A model generated the notes under the pieces. The model did no database searches, was not told where the DNA came from, and saw nothing but the letters and a program-made list of their open reading frames with translations. A stretch of DNA of 40,847 nucleotides from Oscillospiraceae bacterium (lineage in GTDB: Bacteria > Bacillota > Clostridia > Oscillospirales > Oscillospiraceae): positions 1 to 40,847 of the forward strand of contig WRBE01000022.1 of assembly GCA_009779845.1 (NCBI GenBank), given 5' to 3'. A program made the translations under genes and the position numbers. Positions 1 through 8,784 of the stretch are shown here, piece by piece (position 1 is the first letter of the stretch; every line of letters starts with the position of its first letter).

Positions 1-1017
1 CGCAATCACTGGCGGCAACAACTGCTCGACGTTTACGGGTTCTTCGTCAGTATCTTCCGGCACGTTCGGACGCTCGTAGTCGCCGGGTTCTCCATTGTCG
101 CCGGGCACATACACAGGCGGGCCATAGACGGAACCGAGGTTCGTCACTGTACCAGTTTGCAGTACTTCTGCATCAAACGTCACAACTGCGCCGTTCGCCG
201 GGATGTTTACTACCAACTCTAAACGGCCATCCACGATTGCAGGAGTGCCAACCAGTGCGGTCGTTGGGGTTACTGTCACTGTCGCCAAATCTGCAGCTAG
301 TGCGCCATTTGCCAAGTTATCTACAATCAGACGGTTGTTCAACGCCACTGCGTTCGGATTCGTCAATGTCAGTGTGTACGTCACGTCATCGCCCACACGT
401 AGCGGGGCAGTGTACTCGGATGTCTTCGCAATCACTGGCGGTAATTCATAAAGACTAATCGTGCCCCGCATGGTGCCGATATTTGTCACCGGGCCATTGC
501 TGTTTATGGTTGTTGGCACATGTATCATCCAAAAGTCGCCCACATCTCCTGCGGGATGACCTGCGGGAATGTTAAAGGTTAGGGTGATTGACCCCGTCGC
601 TCCCATTGCATTTGCTGCGTTAGGATCCCATTGCAAGAACGCTCTGTTTGCCGCCGGACGAACATCGTCAGATGGCTCAGACCCAGCAGTGACACCTACA
701 AACTCTAGCGGTGACTCCCACTCAAAGCCCAGTGCCACAAAGGTGGCGCGAGGCGTTGCGTTGGTGAAGGGAACCACAACATCTACTGTTGTCGTGCCGA
801 CAGGCTCATTTAGGCTTGGGGCATTCCAAGTCAAATTTCCACCTGCACCCAAAGGCTCTATGCCCAAAGGTTCTACGCCGATGTCCGCTTGTGCATCGTC
901 TTGCACAGGCATTGCCATTGCCGCTACAGGGAAGCTGCCGAGTAGCATCAGCATTGCGATTAACAATGCCAAGCATCGGATTGTAAGTGGTTTAACCGCT
1001 TTCTTTTTCGTGTTCAT
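1..1017 (-). CDS. Secreted DUF11-repeat surface protein, partial (C-terminus beyond left edge)
   Basis: The reading frame is open for 339 codons from an ATG at 1017 to the window edge, so only the N-terminal part is present. The start is supported by a GGAGC ribosome binding site just upstream. Residues 1-35 form a signal peptide (MNTKKKAVK, then a leucine-rich core ending near AMAMP). A roughly 130-residue beta-rich domain follows, then one complete DUF11-type repeat (starting PPVIAKTSEYTAPL) and the beginning of a second. The N-terminal region is nearly identical to that of the next gene (1094-4627), so the two are tandem duplicates. DUF11 repeats typically form extended stalks on cell-surface proteins, so a role in adhesion or envelope structure is inferred. 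The full protein may carry the same dockerin-like tail as its neighbours, but that part is not visible. Confidence 0.85.
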   Translation of the reverse strand, partial: MNTKKKAVKPLTIRCLALLIAMLMLLGSFPVAAMAMPVQDDAQADIGVEPLGIEPLGAGGNLTWNAPSLNEPVGTTTVDVVVPFTNATPRATFVALGFEWESPLEFVGVTAGSEPSDDVRPAANRAFLQWDPNAANAMGATGSITLTFNIPAGHPAGDVGDFWMIHVPTTINSNGPVTNIGTMRGTISLYELPPVIAKTSEYTAPLRVGDDVTYTLTLTNPNAVALNNRLIVDNLANGALAADLATVTVTPTTALVGTPAIVDGRLELVVNIPANGAVVTFDAEVLQTGTVTNLGSVYGPPVYVPGDNGEPGDYERPNVPEDTDEEPVNVEQLLPPVIA

Positions 1018-1061
1018 GAAATATGCTCCTTTTTATTTTAATCGTACTATCGTTCCATTCC

Positions 1062-1083
1062 GGGCGGGGTTGAGGCCCCGCCC
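1062..1083 (-). terminator. GC-rich hairpin after the DUF11-repeat gene
   Basis: An 8-bp perfect stem, GGGCGGGG/CCCCGCCC, lies 10 bp beyond the stop codon of the 1094-4627 gene. The same hairpin occurs at 4671-4692. On the transcribed (minus) strand no clear T-run follows, so it is a poor intrinsic terminator. It may instead be a 3'-end stabilising or REP-like hairpin that lets some transcription reach the next gene. Confidence 0.4.
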
Positions 1084-1093
1084 CTAAGAGCCA

Positions 1094-4000
1094 CTAAGGT
1101 GTTCGCGTACCCAACCGTGTCGGGTTCGGAACCGGCCAATCAATCAAGTACATGCCCAAATCAATTAGGAAATCGTTTAAGCGTACTGCGCCATCACTAA
1201 ATGCATACCCTTGCAAAACCATATCGGCTGCGCCATGGTGTAGCGTGGACATATCGGCTGTCCAGCCGATCAGGTTCATTCCAAGCTCAATCAAATAGTC
1301 GTTCAGCAAAACTGCATCTGTACTAAACGTAATCTTATCATCGTCTAGGTCGCCCCAGCGAATCCAAATACCGAAGAAGTCTATGGTGTCCTCTTCTTTA
1401 TCAAAGCCCACCGGAAGCACGATTCCCAATTCTAACAACTCGTCCAAATCAAGTCCTTTTGCCTCGCCATAGGCGTATATGGGGCCGCCACTGTCTGCAT
1501 TCCCCGGATGAACCTGTTGCCATGTGCAACCGAGGCCGGGACGCAGGCGGGTCGGGTCACCATTGTTGTCTAGTGGTATGAAAGAGGCACTGGTGGGATC
1601 AGCGTTTCTGCCGTTTGTCCGCGGGTCAAGGTCTTCCGCCTCAAACCAACCCCAGAAAGCCGCCGCCCAGTTGCGGTTCGGGCCAGCATAGCCGACCTCG
1701 GTGCGGGGTGTGTACCAGCCCTTCATCTCATTCCGCTCGTCATAGCCGTAAACGTGACCAATCTCCAACACTTCCAGCCACTCCGGCGACTCGTAGTCAA
1801 TCCATACACGGCCTGCGTTGTATACCGCCGGTACAGCGATGTAGTATTCGTCTATTTGACCGCTGCCGTCTAAATGGAATCGAACGTAGAGGGCGACTTC
1901 TATAGGCTCTTCGTCCGTATCTTCCGGCTCGTCCGGACGCTCATAGTCACCGGGCTCACCGTTATCTCCGGGCACGTATACAGGCGGGCCGTACACGGAA
2001 CCAAGGTTCGTCACAGTCCCGGATTGCAGTACTTCCGCTTCAAACGTCACAGTGACACCGTTCGCCGGAATGTTCACTACCAGCTCCAGCCGACCATCTA
2101 CCAACTGCGGAGGATCAACCAACGCTGTTGCAGGGGTCACTACCACTGTCGCTAAATTTGCGGCTAATGCGCCATTTGCCAAGTTGTCTACAATTAGACG
2201 GTTATTCAGTGCAACCGTGTTGGGATTCGTTAGTGCCAGCGTGTATACAATCGTGTCGCCCACGCGAACAATGTCGCCCGCTTCCACACCCGATGTCTTC
2301 GCCATCACAGGCGGCAACAACTGTTCAACATCTACAGGCTCTTCGTCTGTATCTTCTGGCTCATCCGGACGCTCGTAGTCACCGGGTTCACCGTTGTCTC
2401 CGGGCACGTATACAGGCGGGCCGTAGACGGAGCCGAGGTTCGTCACGGTACCGGGTTGCAGCACTTCCGCATCAAACGTCACGGTTACGCCAGTCGCTGG
2501 AATGTTCACTACCAACTCCAACCGACCATCCACAATTGTGGGAGTGCCGACCAACGCTGTCGCAGGGGTCACTACCACTGTCGCCAAATCTGCGGCTAAT
2601 GCGCCGTTGGCGAGGTTGTCTACAATCAGGCGGTTATTCAACGCAACTGCGTTCGGGTTTGTCAATGTCAACGTGTATGTCACGTCATCGCCCACACGTA
2701 GCGGGGCAGTGTACTCGGATGTCTTCGCCATCACAGGCGGTAACAACTGCTCAACATCTACAGGCTCTTCGTCCGTATCTTCCGGCTCGTCCGGACGCTC
2801 GTAGCCACCGGGCTCACCGTTGTCTCCGGGCACGTACACAGGCGGGCCGTAGACAGAACCGAGATTCGTCACGGTACCCGTTTGCAGTACCTCCGCTTCA
2901 AATGCCACGGTTACGCCAGTCGCTGGAATGTTCACTACCAACTCCAAACGGCCATCCACAATTGCGGGAGTGCCGACCAACGCTGTCGCAGGGGTCACTA
3001 CCACTGTCGCCAAATCCGCAGCTAGTGCGCCGTTCGCCAAGTTGTCTACAATCAGGCGGTTGTTCAGTGCCACTGCGTTCGGGTTTGTCAATGTCAACGT
3101 GTATGTCACGTCATCGCCCACACGCAGCGGGGCGGTGTAGCTTGATGTCTTCGCCATCACAGGCGGTAACAACTGCTCAACATCTACAGGCTCTTCGTCT
3201 GTATCTTCCGGCTCGTCCGGACGCTCGTAGCCACCGGGCTCACCGTTGTCTCCGGGCACGTATACAGGCGGGCCGTAGACGGAACCGAGATTCGTCACGG
3301 TACCCGTTTGCAGTACCTCCGCTTCAAATGTCACAGTCACGCCGTTCGCCGGGATGTTCACTACCAGCTCTAACCGACCGTCTACCAACTGCGGCGTGCC
3401 GACCAACGCTGTTGCAGGGGTCACTACCACTGTCGCCAAATCTGCAGCTAATGCGCCGTTGGCGAGGTTATCTACAATCAGACGGTTGTTCAACGCAACT
3501 GCGTTCGGGTTTGTCAATGTCAGCGTGTACGTCACGTCATCGCCCACACGTAGCGGGGTGGTGTAGCTTGATGTCTTCGCCATCACTGGCGGTAATAACT
3601 GTCCAACCTCTACAGGCTCTTCATCTGTATCTATCGGCTCGTCCGGACGCTCGTAGTCGCCGGGCTCGCCATTGTCTCCGGGCACGTACACAGGCGGGCC
3701 GTAAACAGAACCGAGGTTCGTCACGGTGCCGGATTGCAGCACTTGCGCATCAAACGTTACCGTCACGCCATCTGCTGGAATGTTCACAACCAACTCCAAC
3801 CGACCATCTACCAACTGCGACGTACCCACCAATGCTGTGGCCGGGCTCACCACCACTGTCGCCAAATCTGCGGCTAGTGCGCCATTCGCTAGGTTATCTA
3901 CAACCAAGAAGTTGTCCAACGCAACTGGGTTCGGATTCGTCACTGCCAAGGTGTACCTCACCGTATCACCAATGCGCAATGGCGCGGTGTACACAGATGT

Positions 4001-4627
4001 CTTGTCTATCACTGGCGGTAATTCATAAAGACTAATCGTGCCCCGCAGGGTGCCGATATTTGTCACCGGGCCGTCGTCGTTTATGGTTGTTGGCACATGT
4101 ATCATCCAAAAGTCGCCCACATCTCCTGCGGGATGACCTGCGGGAATGTTAAACGTTAGGGTAATGGAACCGGCCGCTCCCATTCCATTTGCCGCCGCAG
4201 GATCCCATTGTAAAAACGCTCTGTTCGCCGCCGGACGAACATCGTCAGATGGCTCAGGCCCAGCGGTGACACCCACGAACTCTAGTGGTGACTCCCACTC
4301 AAAGCCCAACGCCACAAAAGTGGCATGAGGGGTTGCGTTGGTGAAGGGAACCACAACATTTACTGTTGTCGTGCCGACAGGATGGCTTGGGCTTGGAGCA
4401 TTCCAAGTCAAATTTCCACCCACACCCAAAGGCTCTATACCCAAGGGCCCTGCACGGAACGACCCTGCGCCCAAAGATTCTACACCCATGTCCGTTTGTG
4501 CAATGTCGTCTTGCACAGGCATTGGCATTGCCGCCGCAGGGAAGCTACCGAGTAGCATCAGCATTGCGACTAACAGTGCCAAGCACCGGACAGCAAGCGG
4601 TTTGACTGCTTTCTTTTTTGTGCTCAT
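1094..4627 (-). CDS. Secreted surface protein: five DUF11-type repeats plus dockerin-like tail
   Basis: This 1177-residue protein begins at an ATG with GGAGC upstream. Residues 1-33 are a signal peptide. A beta-sandwich-like N-terminal domain spans about 60-200. Five tandem DUF11-type repeats of 142 residues each (the last 2 residues longer) follow at about 200-910, each starting near PPVMAKTS and ending in an acidic linker (YERPDEPEDTDEEP). The last 270 residues are shared almost word for word with the protein at 4705-8469. They include a duplicated segment: the first copy, DLDDDKITFSTDAVLL, fits a dockerin calcium-loop pattern, and the second is degenerate. No LPXTG motif or C-terminal membrane anchor is visible, so cell attachment, if any, would be through the dockerin-like part or other non-sortase contacts. 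Function in adhesion is inferred from architecture only. Confidence 0.85.
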   Translation of the reverse strand: MSTKKKAVKPLAVRCLALLVAMLMLLGSFPAAAMPMPVQDDIAQTDMGVESLGAGSFRAGPLGIEPLGVGGNLTWNAPSPSHPVGTTTVNVVVPFTNATPHATFVALGFEWESPLEFVGVTAGPEPSDDVRPAANRAFLQWDPAAANGMGAAGSITLTFNIPAGHPAGDVGDFWMIHVPTTINDDGPVTNIGTLRGTISLYELPPVIDKTSVYTAPLRIGDTVRYTLAVTNPNPVALDNFLVVDNLANGALAADLATVVVSPATALVGTSQLVDGRLELVVNIPADGVTVTFDAQVLQSGTVTNLGSVYGPPVYVPGDNGEPGDYERPDEPIDTDEEPVEVGQLLPPVMAKTSSYTTPLRVGDDVTYTLTLTNPNAVALNNRLIVDNLANGALAADLATVVVTPATALVGTPQLVDGRLELVVNIPANGVTVTFEAEVLQTGTVTNLGSVYGPPVYVPGDNGEPGGYERPDEPEDTDEEPVDVEQLLPPVMAKTSSYTAPLRVGDDVTYTLTLTNPNAVALNNRLIVDNLANGALAADLATVVVTPATALVGTPAIVDGRLELVVNIPATGVTVAFEAEVLQTGTVTNLGSVYGPPVYVPGDNGEPGGYERPDEPEDTDEEPVDVEQLLPPVMAKTSEYTAPLRVGDDVTYTLTLTNPNAVALNNRLIVDNLANGALAADLATVVVTPATALVGTPTIVDGRLELVVNIPATGVTVTFDAEVLQPGTVTNLGSVYGPPVYVPGDNGEPGDYERPDEPEDTDEEPVDVEQLLPPVMAKTSGVEAGDIVRVGDTIVYTLALTNPNTVALNNRLIVDNLANGALAANLATVVVTPATALVDPPQLVDGRLELVVNIPANGVTVTFEAEVLQSGTVTNLGSVYGPPVYVPGDNGEPGDYERPDEPEDTDEEPIEVALYVRFHLDGSGQIDEYYIAVPAVYNAGRVWIDYESPEWLEVLEIGHVYGYDERNEMKGWYTPRTEVGYAGPNRNWAAAFWGWFEAEDLDPRTNGRNADPTSASFIPLDNNGDPTRLRPGLGCTWQQVHPGNADSGGPIYAYGEAKGLDLDELLELGIVLPVGFDKEEDTIDFFGIWIRWGDLDDDKITFSTDAVLLNDYLIELGMNLIGWTADMSTLHHGAADMVLQGYAFSDGAVRLNDFLIDLGMYLIDWPVPNPTRLGTRTP
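1895..4025 (-). repeat. Tandem 426-bp repeats encoding DUF11-type modules
   Basis: Five consecutive units are seen; the marker GATGTCTT recurs at 2292, 2718, 3144, 3570 and 3996, exactly 426 bp apart. The unit nearest the C-terminus has a 6-bp insertion and a changed start (GVEAGDI). Units 2-4 are almost identical at the DNA level including silent positions, suggesting recent duplication or gene conversion. A matching unit lies in the neighbouring partial gene (marker at 419). Confidence 0.9.
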
Positions 4628-4670
4628 GGTATTTGCTCCTTTTTAATCGTACTATTTATCGTTTTATCGT

Positions 4671-4692
4671 GGGCGGGGTTGAGGCCCCGCCC
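4671..4692 (-). terminator. GC-rich hairpin after the InlB-repeat gene
   Basis: This is the same GGGCGGGG/CCCCGCCC stem as at 1062-1083, here 12 bp past the stop codon of the 4705-8469 gene and upstream of the next gene's ribosome binding site. The transcribed strand shows no T-run downstream, so full termination is doubtful and co-transcription of the surface-protein genes remains possible. Confidence 0.4.
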
Positions 4693-4704
4693 CTAACAAG
4701 TCAA

Positions 4705-7700
4705 TTATGGTGTTCGTGTGCCCAACCGTGTCGGGTTCGGAACCGGCCAACCAATCAAGTACATGCCCAAATCAATCAAGAAATCGTTTAAGCGTACTGC
4801 GCCATCACTAAAGGTGTATCCATGTAACACCATATCGGCTGCACCATGGTGCAGTGTGGGCATATCGGCTGGCCAGCCGATCAGCTCCATCCCAAGTGCA
4901 ATCAAGTACCGATTCAACAAAACTGCATCTGTACTAAATGTAATCTTGTCATCGTCTAGGTCGCCCCAGCGAATCCAGATGCCGAAGAAGTCTATGGTGT
5001 CCTCGTCTCTATCAAAGTCCGCCGGCAACAAGATGCCCAATTCTAACAACTCGTCCAAATCAAGTCCTTTTGCTTCGCCATAGGCGTATATGGGGCCGCC
5101 GCTGTCTGCATTCCCCGGATGAACCTGCTGCCATGTGCAACCAAGTCCGGGGCGGAAGCGGGTCGGCTGACCGTTGCTGCCTAGCGGTATGAAAGAGGCG
5201 CTAGTGGGATCAGCGTTTCTGCCGTTTGTCTGCGGGTCAAGGTCCTCCGCCTCAAACCAACCCCAGAAGGCCGCCGCCCAGTTGCGGTTCGGGCCAGCAT
5301 AGCCGACCTCGGTGCGGGGCGCATCCCAACCCTTCATTTCGTTCTGCTCGTCATAGCCGTAAATGTTGCCAATTTCCAGCACTTCCAGCCACTCCGGTGA
5401 CTCGTAGTCCAGCCATACACGGCCCGCCTCGTATGTCCCCGGTACAGCAATGTAGTATTCGTCTATTTGACCACTACCGTCTAAATGGAATCGAACATAG
5501 ATGATGTCCCGCTCCCACCGTGCATACACATACAGAAGCGCTTGATCCATAATCCTAGTCGGGACGAACGGTGTGCCGTTCTCTAATTCCCAGCCGAGGA
5601 ATCTATACCCCTCACGAACCGGGTTGACCGGCATATTCCCGGCACCGAACTGGTTTCTGTAGCGTGATGTACGATGCACATCGTTTGTATTGCCGCCAAT
5701 GTGTCCGCCCATTAGGTCAAAGATAACATTGCCGCCCCATTGGGCAAATAGGCTAATGTTGTGTGGAATCAGCGTTTCCAGTTCTATATAGTCGTCACCG
5801 CTGCCGTTTGCCGCTGTGTTCCAGTTGAGGAACGTCCAGTCCCCATGGGTCAAATTACGGTTGTCCATGGTTCCCATAGAGCCCAGTACCATACCCACTC
5901 GCTGGGTCACATACGGCATTGGTTGATTGATGACATTGGTCAGCGTGCCGCCATTTGCATGGAGATCCACCCGGGCAATCCAAGTTGCATACATGGTGCG
6001 GTTATGTCCAAGGGGGATTCCGCCGTAGAAGGTCGAGCCAACAGAGCCGTAACGGTCACTCCACGCATGGAAGCTTGCCATTTCAACCCCATTTTCTCTC
6101 CAAACTGGGTTGGACGGCCAATTGGCAACCGTAACCCCAACGCCCCCGCCCGGCAATAGTCCCGCCGTACGGCGCTGGTTTGCCGCTGTAATCACAGACG
6201 CAGGTGCCATCCCGCTGTGGTATACCACGTCCGTTACCCATATGGCAAACACATCCATGTTTCTATTCACGACTGTGGTTTGGTTAAACCATGTTCCTGT
6301 GCCGTTTGCCGCTGTGTTCCAGCCTAAGAATCCACTCTGGGGCCGGGGGAACGATGTCCAGCGATAGCCTTGGTCGTTTTGAGACGCAGGCCAATGCGGA
6401 CTGTTTGCGTTGGTAATGTTCGTGTGATCTAAGCCCAGCAACGTGACAGAATCTTGGAAATTTCGTGGATACGCAAAATTACGTGAAATGCTGGCCAAGT
6501 TTCCGCCGGTTTGCGGTGTGCCGTTTAAGTAATTGTGGTTGTTATGGAAGGTCACTGTAACACCCCACACACGATATACCCGCATCCCCGCCATGTCAGC
6601 GGTGACAACACTGTTCGCACAAAACCGCTCGCCGGCGTTGCGCTCTGTGCTGAACACACCTGTACGAGGAGTATGACCGCTCACACCATCTCGGAACGGT
6701 ATAACGAAAGTCGGTCCATAGCGATCCGGGTGACGTGGGTTCGGTGGTATTGGGAAATTGGGCCAACGACTGGAAGGATAATGGAACGTGCGGAACCAGT
6801 TGACCGGGTAATTTCTTGCTTCTGTCCAAAGTTCATGCAACTCTGTGGCAGATATGCCCTCTGCAAACAGGCGCGTCTCTTCTGATGCAGAAGCATTTAC
6901 CTCTCCCCAGCCGGGTCTTATTACACGCGTTGCGCCGTTGTAGTCAAAAATAATAGGGATTGCCCGAACCCACCGGGCGTATACCGTCCTGTTTTCATAG
7001 ACAAGGCTTGTTGCGGTAAAGCGCTCACCCTGACCGCCCGGCAGTGTATACCAACCAGCGAAGAAATATCCATTCCGCACAGGAATACTCGGCATCCCGT
7101 CACTCAGTCCCGTGCCGTACCCTGTGCCGTGTGCATGGTACACACCCGCTCCCCGCGGCATTGCGCGGCGTTGATAGGTAATGCCTGCCGCATTCAGCGC
7201 ATCACCAGCACCGCCTGGCTCCGTCCACTGTCCGCCCTCGACTTCAAGGCGGAGGATAATCGTCCCTGATCCGGGTACCCAGCGGGCAAATACCGTGGTA
7301 TTCCCGTGAATGGGTGTCGCTGTCGTAATCCGCTGGCCCCAATTGCCTGTGGTTGTTCCGTCTAACGGATACCAACCGGCAAAGTGAAACCCTGGCCGTG
7401 CCCGTGGGATGGGTAGCAATTCCTCCGGAGGCGGTACGGGAATATTCGTATAATTCAAGGTAGAACCGGCATTTACCGGCATTCTTCCCTCTTGTAGCGT
7501 ACGCGGACCGGTTTGCGTTGCCCCATGCCCCGCATGGAGGGGAATGTCCCGCTCATGGATAAGACGATTGGTTGCGCCCATGGTGTTCTCATCAAACCGC
7601 ACCACATAGGCCCAGCGTGGATACATATGTTGCGTTGTGCCACCCATAACCATGGTGACACCGCCCCGAATGCCGCCGCCCGATCCCCTTCTAACCGAAC

Positions 7701-8469
7701 CCTCGGTCCAGTTTGGGTGATTCCACCAATCCAGAAGCGTCATCTCATTGCCCGCCGGGGATCTGGGCGGATCCGGCGTCAATCTTGGAAATTGGCTACT
7801 TGAAAGTACGCTATCCGTCGTTACAAGGGTGCCGGAAGAACCCGGTGCAATTGCCGCTGGGAAGGGGTGGAACGTAATCACCCGCTCAGTTGGCGTAGTC
7901 GCCCTCCACTGGGCAAACAGTGTTTGGTTGTGATTAATTGCGGTTGTAGACGTAACGGTTTGTCCGCTGCCATTTGCCGCTGTATTCCAGCCGTCAAACG
8001 CCCAGTTGCCGCTGCGCCCCGGGTTCGACGGCCATACAGCCCCCGGTGTATCGTCTACACTACGCCCATGGGGCAAAAAGATCGGCTCGGGTTGTGACGA
8101 TGTTCCGCCGTTTAGGTTAAAGGTCACCGTCATGTTCCCCCAAAGGGCAAATACGGTCATATTGCCTGACACAGCCGATTGGCCCGTAAAGTGAACGCCG
8201 CTGTTTCGCACTGTTGTCCAGGCGATAAATTCATAGCCGCCCCGTGTCGGCTCCATGGGCATACTTGCCTCACCGATACTGGTGCTACCTGCAAGCACAG
8301 TCCGTGTGTTGTGTCCGCCTGACGGTGTTACGCCGCCGTTGGGGTCAAATGTGACCGTAAACGGATGCGCCATCGCCGTCATGGGGAACAACCCCATCAG
8401 CATGACAATTGCCAATATTAGACTGAGCCCTCTCTTCCATTTTCCATTGTCTCGTTGTATTCGTCGCAT
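4705..8469 (-). CDS. Secreted surface protein: about ten InlB/Listeria-Bacteroides-type repeats plus dockerin-like tail
   Basis: I place the start at the ATG at 8469 (MRRIQRDNGK), with AAGGGG about 11 bp upstream; a TTG three codons earlier is possible but badly spaced from that site. The protein has about 1254 residues. A signal peptide ends at AMA-HPF. About ten InlB B-repeat (Flg_new-type) modules follow, each starting near VTFDxNGG and closing in an aromatic motif such as VFALW, LFAQW or VYARW. The final 270 residues match the tail of the 1094-4627 protein, including the DLDDDKITFSTDAVLL dockerin-like loop and the ending PTRLGTRTP. InlB repeats are common in extracellular adhesins of Firmicutes. 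The gene is first in a row of three surface genes, directly downstream of a promoter with LytTR-like repeats. Confidence 0.85.
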   Translation of the reverse strand: MRRIQRDNGKWKRGLSLILAIVMLMGLFPMTAMAHPFTVTFDPNGGVTPSGGHNTRTVLAGSTSIGEASMPMEPTRGGYEFIAWTTVRNSGVHFTGQSAVSGNMTVFALWGNMTVTFNLNGGTSSQPEPIFLPHGRSVDDTPGAVWPSNPGRSGNWAFDGWNTAANGSGQTVTSTTAINHNQTLFAQWRATTPTERVITFHPFPAAIAPGSSGTLVTTDSVLSSSQFPRLTPDPPRSPAGNEMTLLDWWNHPNWTEGSVRRGSGGGIRGGVTMVMGGTTQHMYPRWAYVVRFDENTMGATNRLIHERDIPLHAGHGATQTGPRTLQEGRMPVNAGSTLNYTNIPVPPPEELLPIPRARPGFHFAGWYPLDGTTTGNWGQRITTATPIHGNTTVFARWVPGSGTIILRLEVEGGQWTEPGGAGDALNAAGITYQRRAMPRGAGVYHAHGTGYGTGLSDGMPSIPVRNGYFFAGWYTLPGGQGERFTATSLVYENRTVYARWVRAIPIIFDYNGATRVIRPGWGEVNASASEETRLFAEGISATELHELWTEARNYPVNWFRTFHYPSSRWPNFPIPPNPRHPDRYGPTFVIPFRDGVSGHTPRTGVFSTERNAGERFCANSVVTADMAGMRVYRVWGVTVTFHNNHNYLNGTPQTGGNLASISRNFAYPRNFQDSVTLLGLDHTNITNANSPHWPASQNDQGYRWTSFPRPQSGFLGWNTAANGTGTWFNQTTVVNRNMDVFAIWVTDVVYHSGMAPASVITAANQRRTAGLLPGGGVGVTVANWPSNPVWRENGVEMASFHAWSDRYGSVGSTFYGGIPLGHNRTMYATWIARVDLHANGGTLTNVINQPMPYVTQRVGMVLGSMGTMDNRNLTHGDWTFLNWNTAANGSGDDYIELETLIPHNISLFAQWGGNVIFDLMGGHIGGNTNDVHRTSRYRNQFGAGNMPVNPVREGYRFLGWELENGTPFVPTRIMDQALLYVYARWERDIIYVRFHLDGSGQIDEYYIAVPGTYEAGRVWLDYESPEWLEVLEIGNIYGYDEQNEMKGWDAPRTEVGYAGPNRNWAAAFWGWFEAEDLDPQTNGRNADPTSASFIPLGSNGQPTRFRPGLGCTWQQVHPGNADSGGPIYAYGEAKGLDLDELLELGILLPADFDRDEDTIDFFGIWIRWGDLDDDKITFSTDAVLLNRYLIALGMELIGWPADMPTLHHGAADMVLHGYTFSDGAVRLNDFLIDLGMYLIGWPVPNPTRLGTRTP

Positions 8470-8560
8470 GATTCTCAATACCCCTTACTTTTATAGGATT
8501 TTGTTGTTGTGCGCGTCGAAAATGGAAGAATATCGTCATCAATTTCCGTAACGCAATTTG

Positions 8561-8589
8561 AGCATAATTTATTTCTTACTAAAAAACAA
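8561..8589 (-). promoter_or_regulatory. Probable promoter of the surface-protein genes
   Basis: On the minus strand TTGTTT (8584-8589) and TATGCT (8561-8566) are separated by 17 bp. The -35 is weak (3 of 6), which suits a promoter needing an activator. Paired direct repeats begin 4 bp upstream of the -35. An alternative weak pair (TTGCGT, 18 bp, TATTCT) lies closer to the gene. Confidence 0.45.
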
Positions 8590-8593
8590 TAGG

Positions 8594-8622
8594 TTGTACC
8601 CTAAGATATTTAATTTGTACCC
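8594..8622. promoter_or_regulatory. Two direct repeats 21 bp apart, candidate LytTR-regulator binding site
   Basis: TTGTACCC occurs at 8594-8601 and again at 8615-8622; the wider 12-bp blocks agree at 10 positions. The 21-bp period equals two helical turns, as in AgrA/LytTR sites, where two 9-bp repeats are separated by about 12 bp. The pair lies just upstream of the promoter reading into the surface-protein genes and about 65 bp upstream of the promoter for the LytTR two-component genes. Confidence 0.45.
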
Positions 8623-8685
8623 CAACGTTTAAATTTTGTGCAAAAAAACATTCCCGAATCGGCCAAAAGGCAGTGATAATGAGAC

Positions 8686-8714
8686 TTGACGGAATCCCGT
8701 TATGCTGATATGCT
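8686..8714 (+). promoter_or_regulatory. Probable sigma-A promoter of the AgrC/AgrA-like operon
   Basis: TTGACG (8686-8691) and TATGCT (8709-8714) are separated by exactly 17 bp. This argues that the TTG at 8686 is the -35 box and not a start codon, placing the kinase start further downstream. Confidence 0.6.
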
Positions 8715-8784
8715 ATATTGTATTAAAGTAGGCCACCATTCGCCCCGGAAAATGTGCCTTTTGGGACAGGTAAAGAAATCTACT

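Noticed and set aside
1062-1083. Strong intrinsic terminators after the surface-protein genes
   Set aside because: The two identical GC-rich hairpins lack a T-run on the transcribed strand, so I list them only as low-confidence terminators.
1895-4025. CRISPR array
   Set aside because: The repeats are 426 bp long, contiguous and in frame with a protein. No short repeat-spacer pattern is seen anywhere in the window.
2128-4035. Long plus-strand open frame (635 codons) opposite the DUF11 repeats
   Set aside because: It is antisense to a clear secreted protein gene, repeats with the same 426-bp period, lacks a ribosome binding site, and has a biased low-quality composition. It is a shadow of the repeats.
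8686-8784. TTG start that would lengthen the AgrC-like kinase by 33 residues
   Set aside because: The TTG is the first part of a -35 box (TTGACG, 17 bp, TATGCT), and the extra residues look unlike a membrane protein N-terminus.
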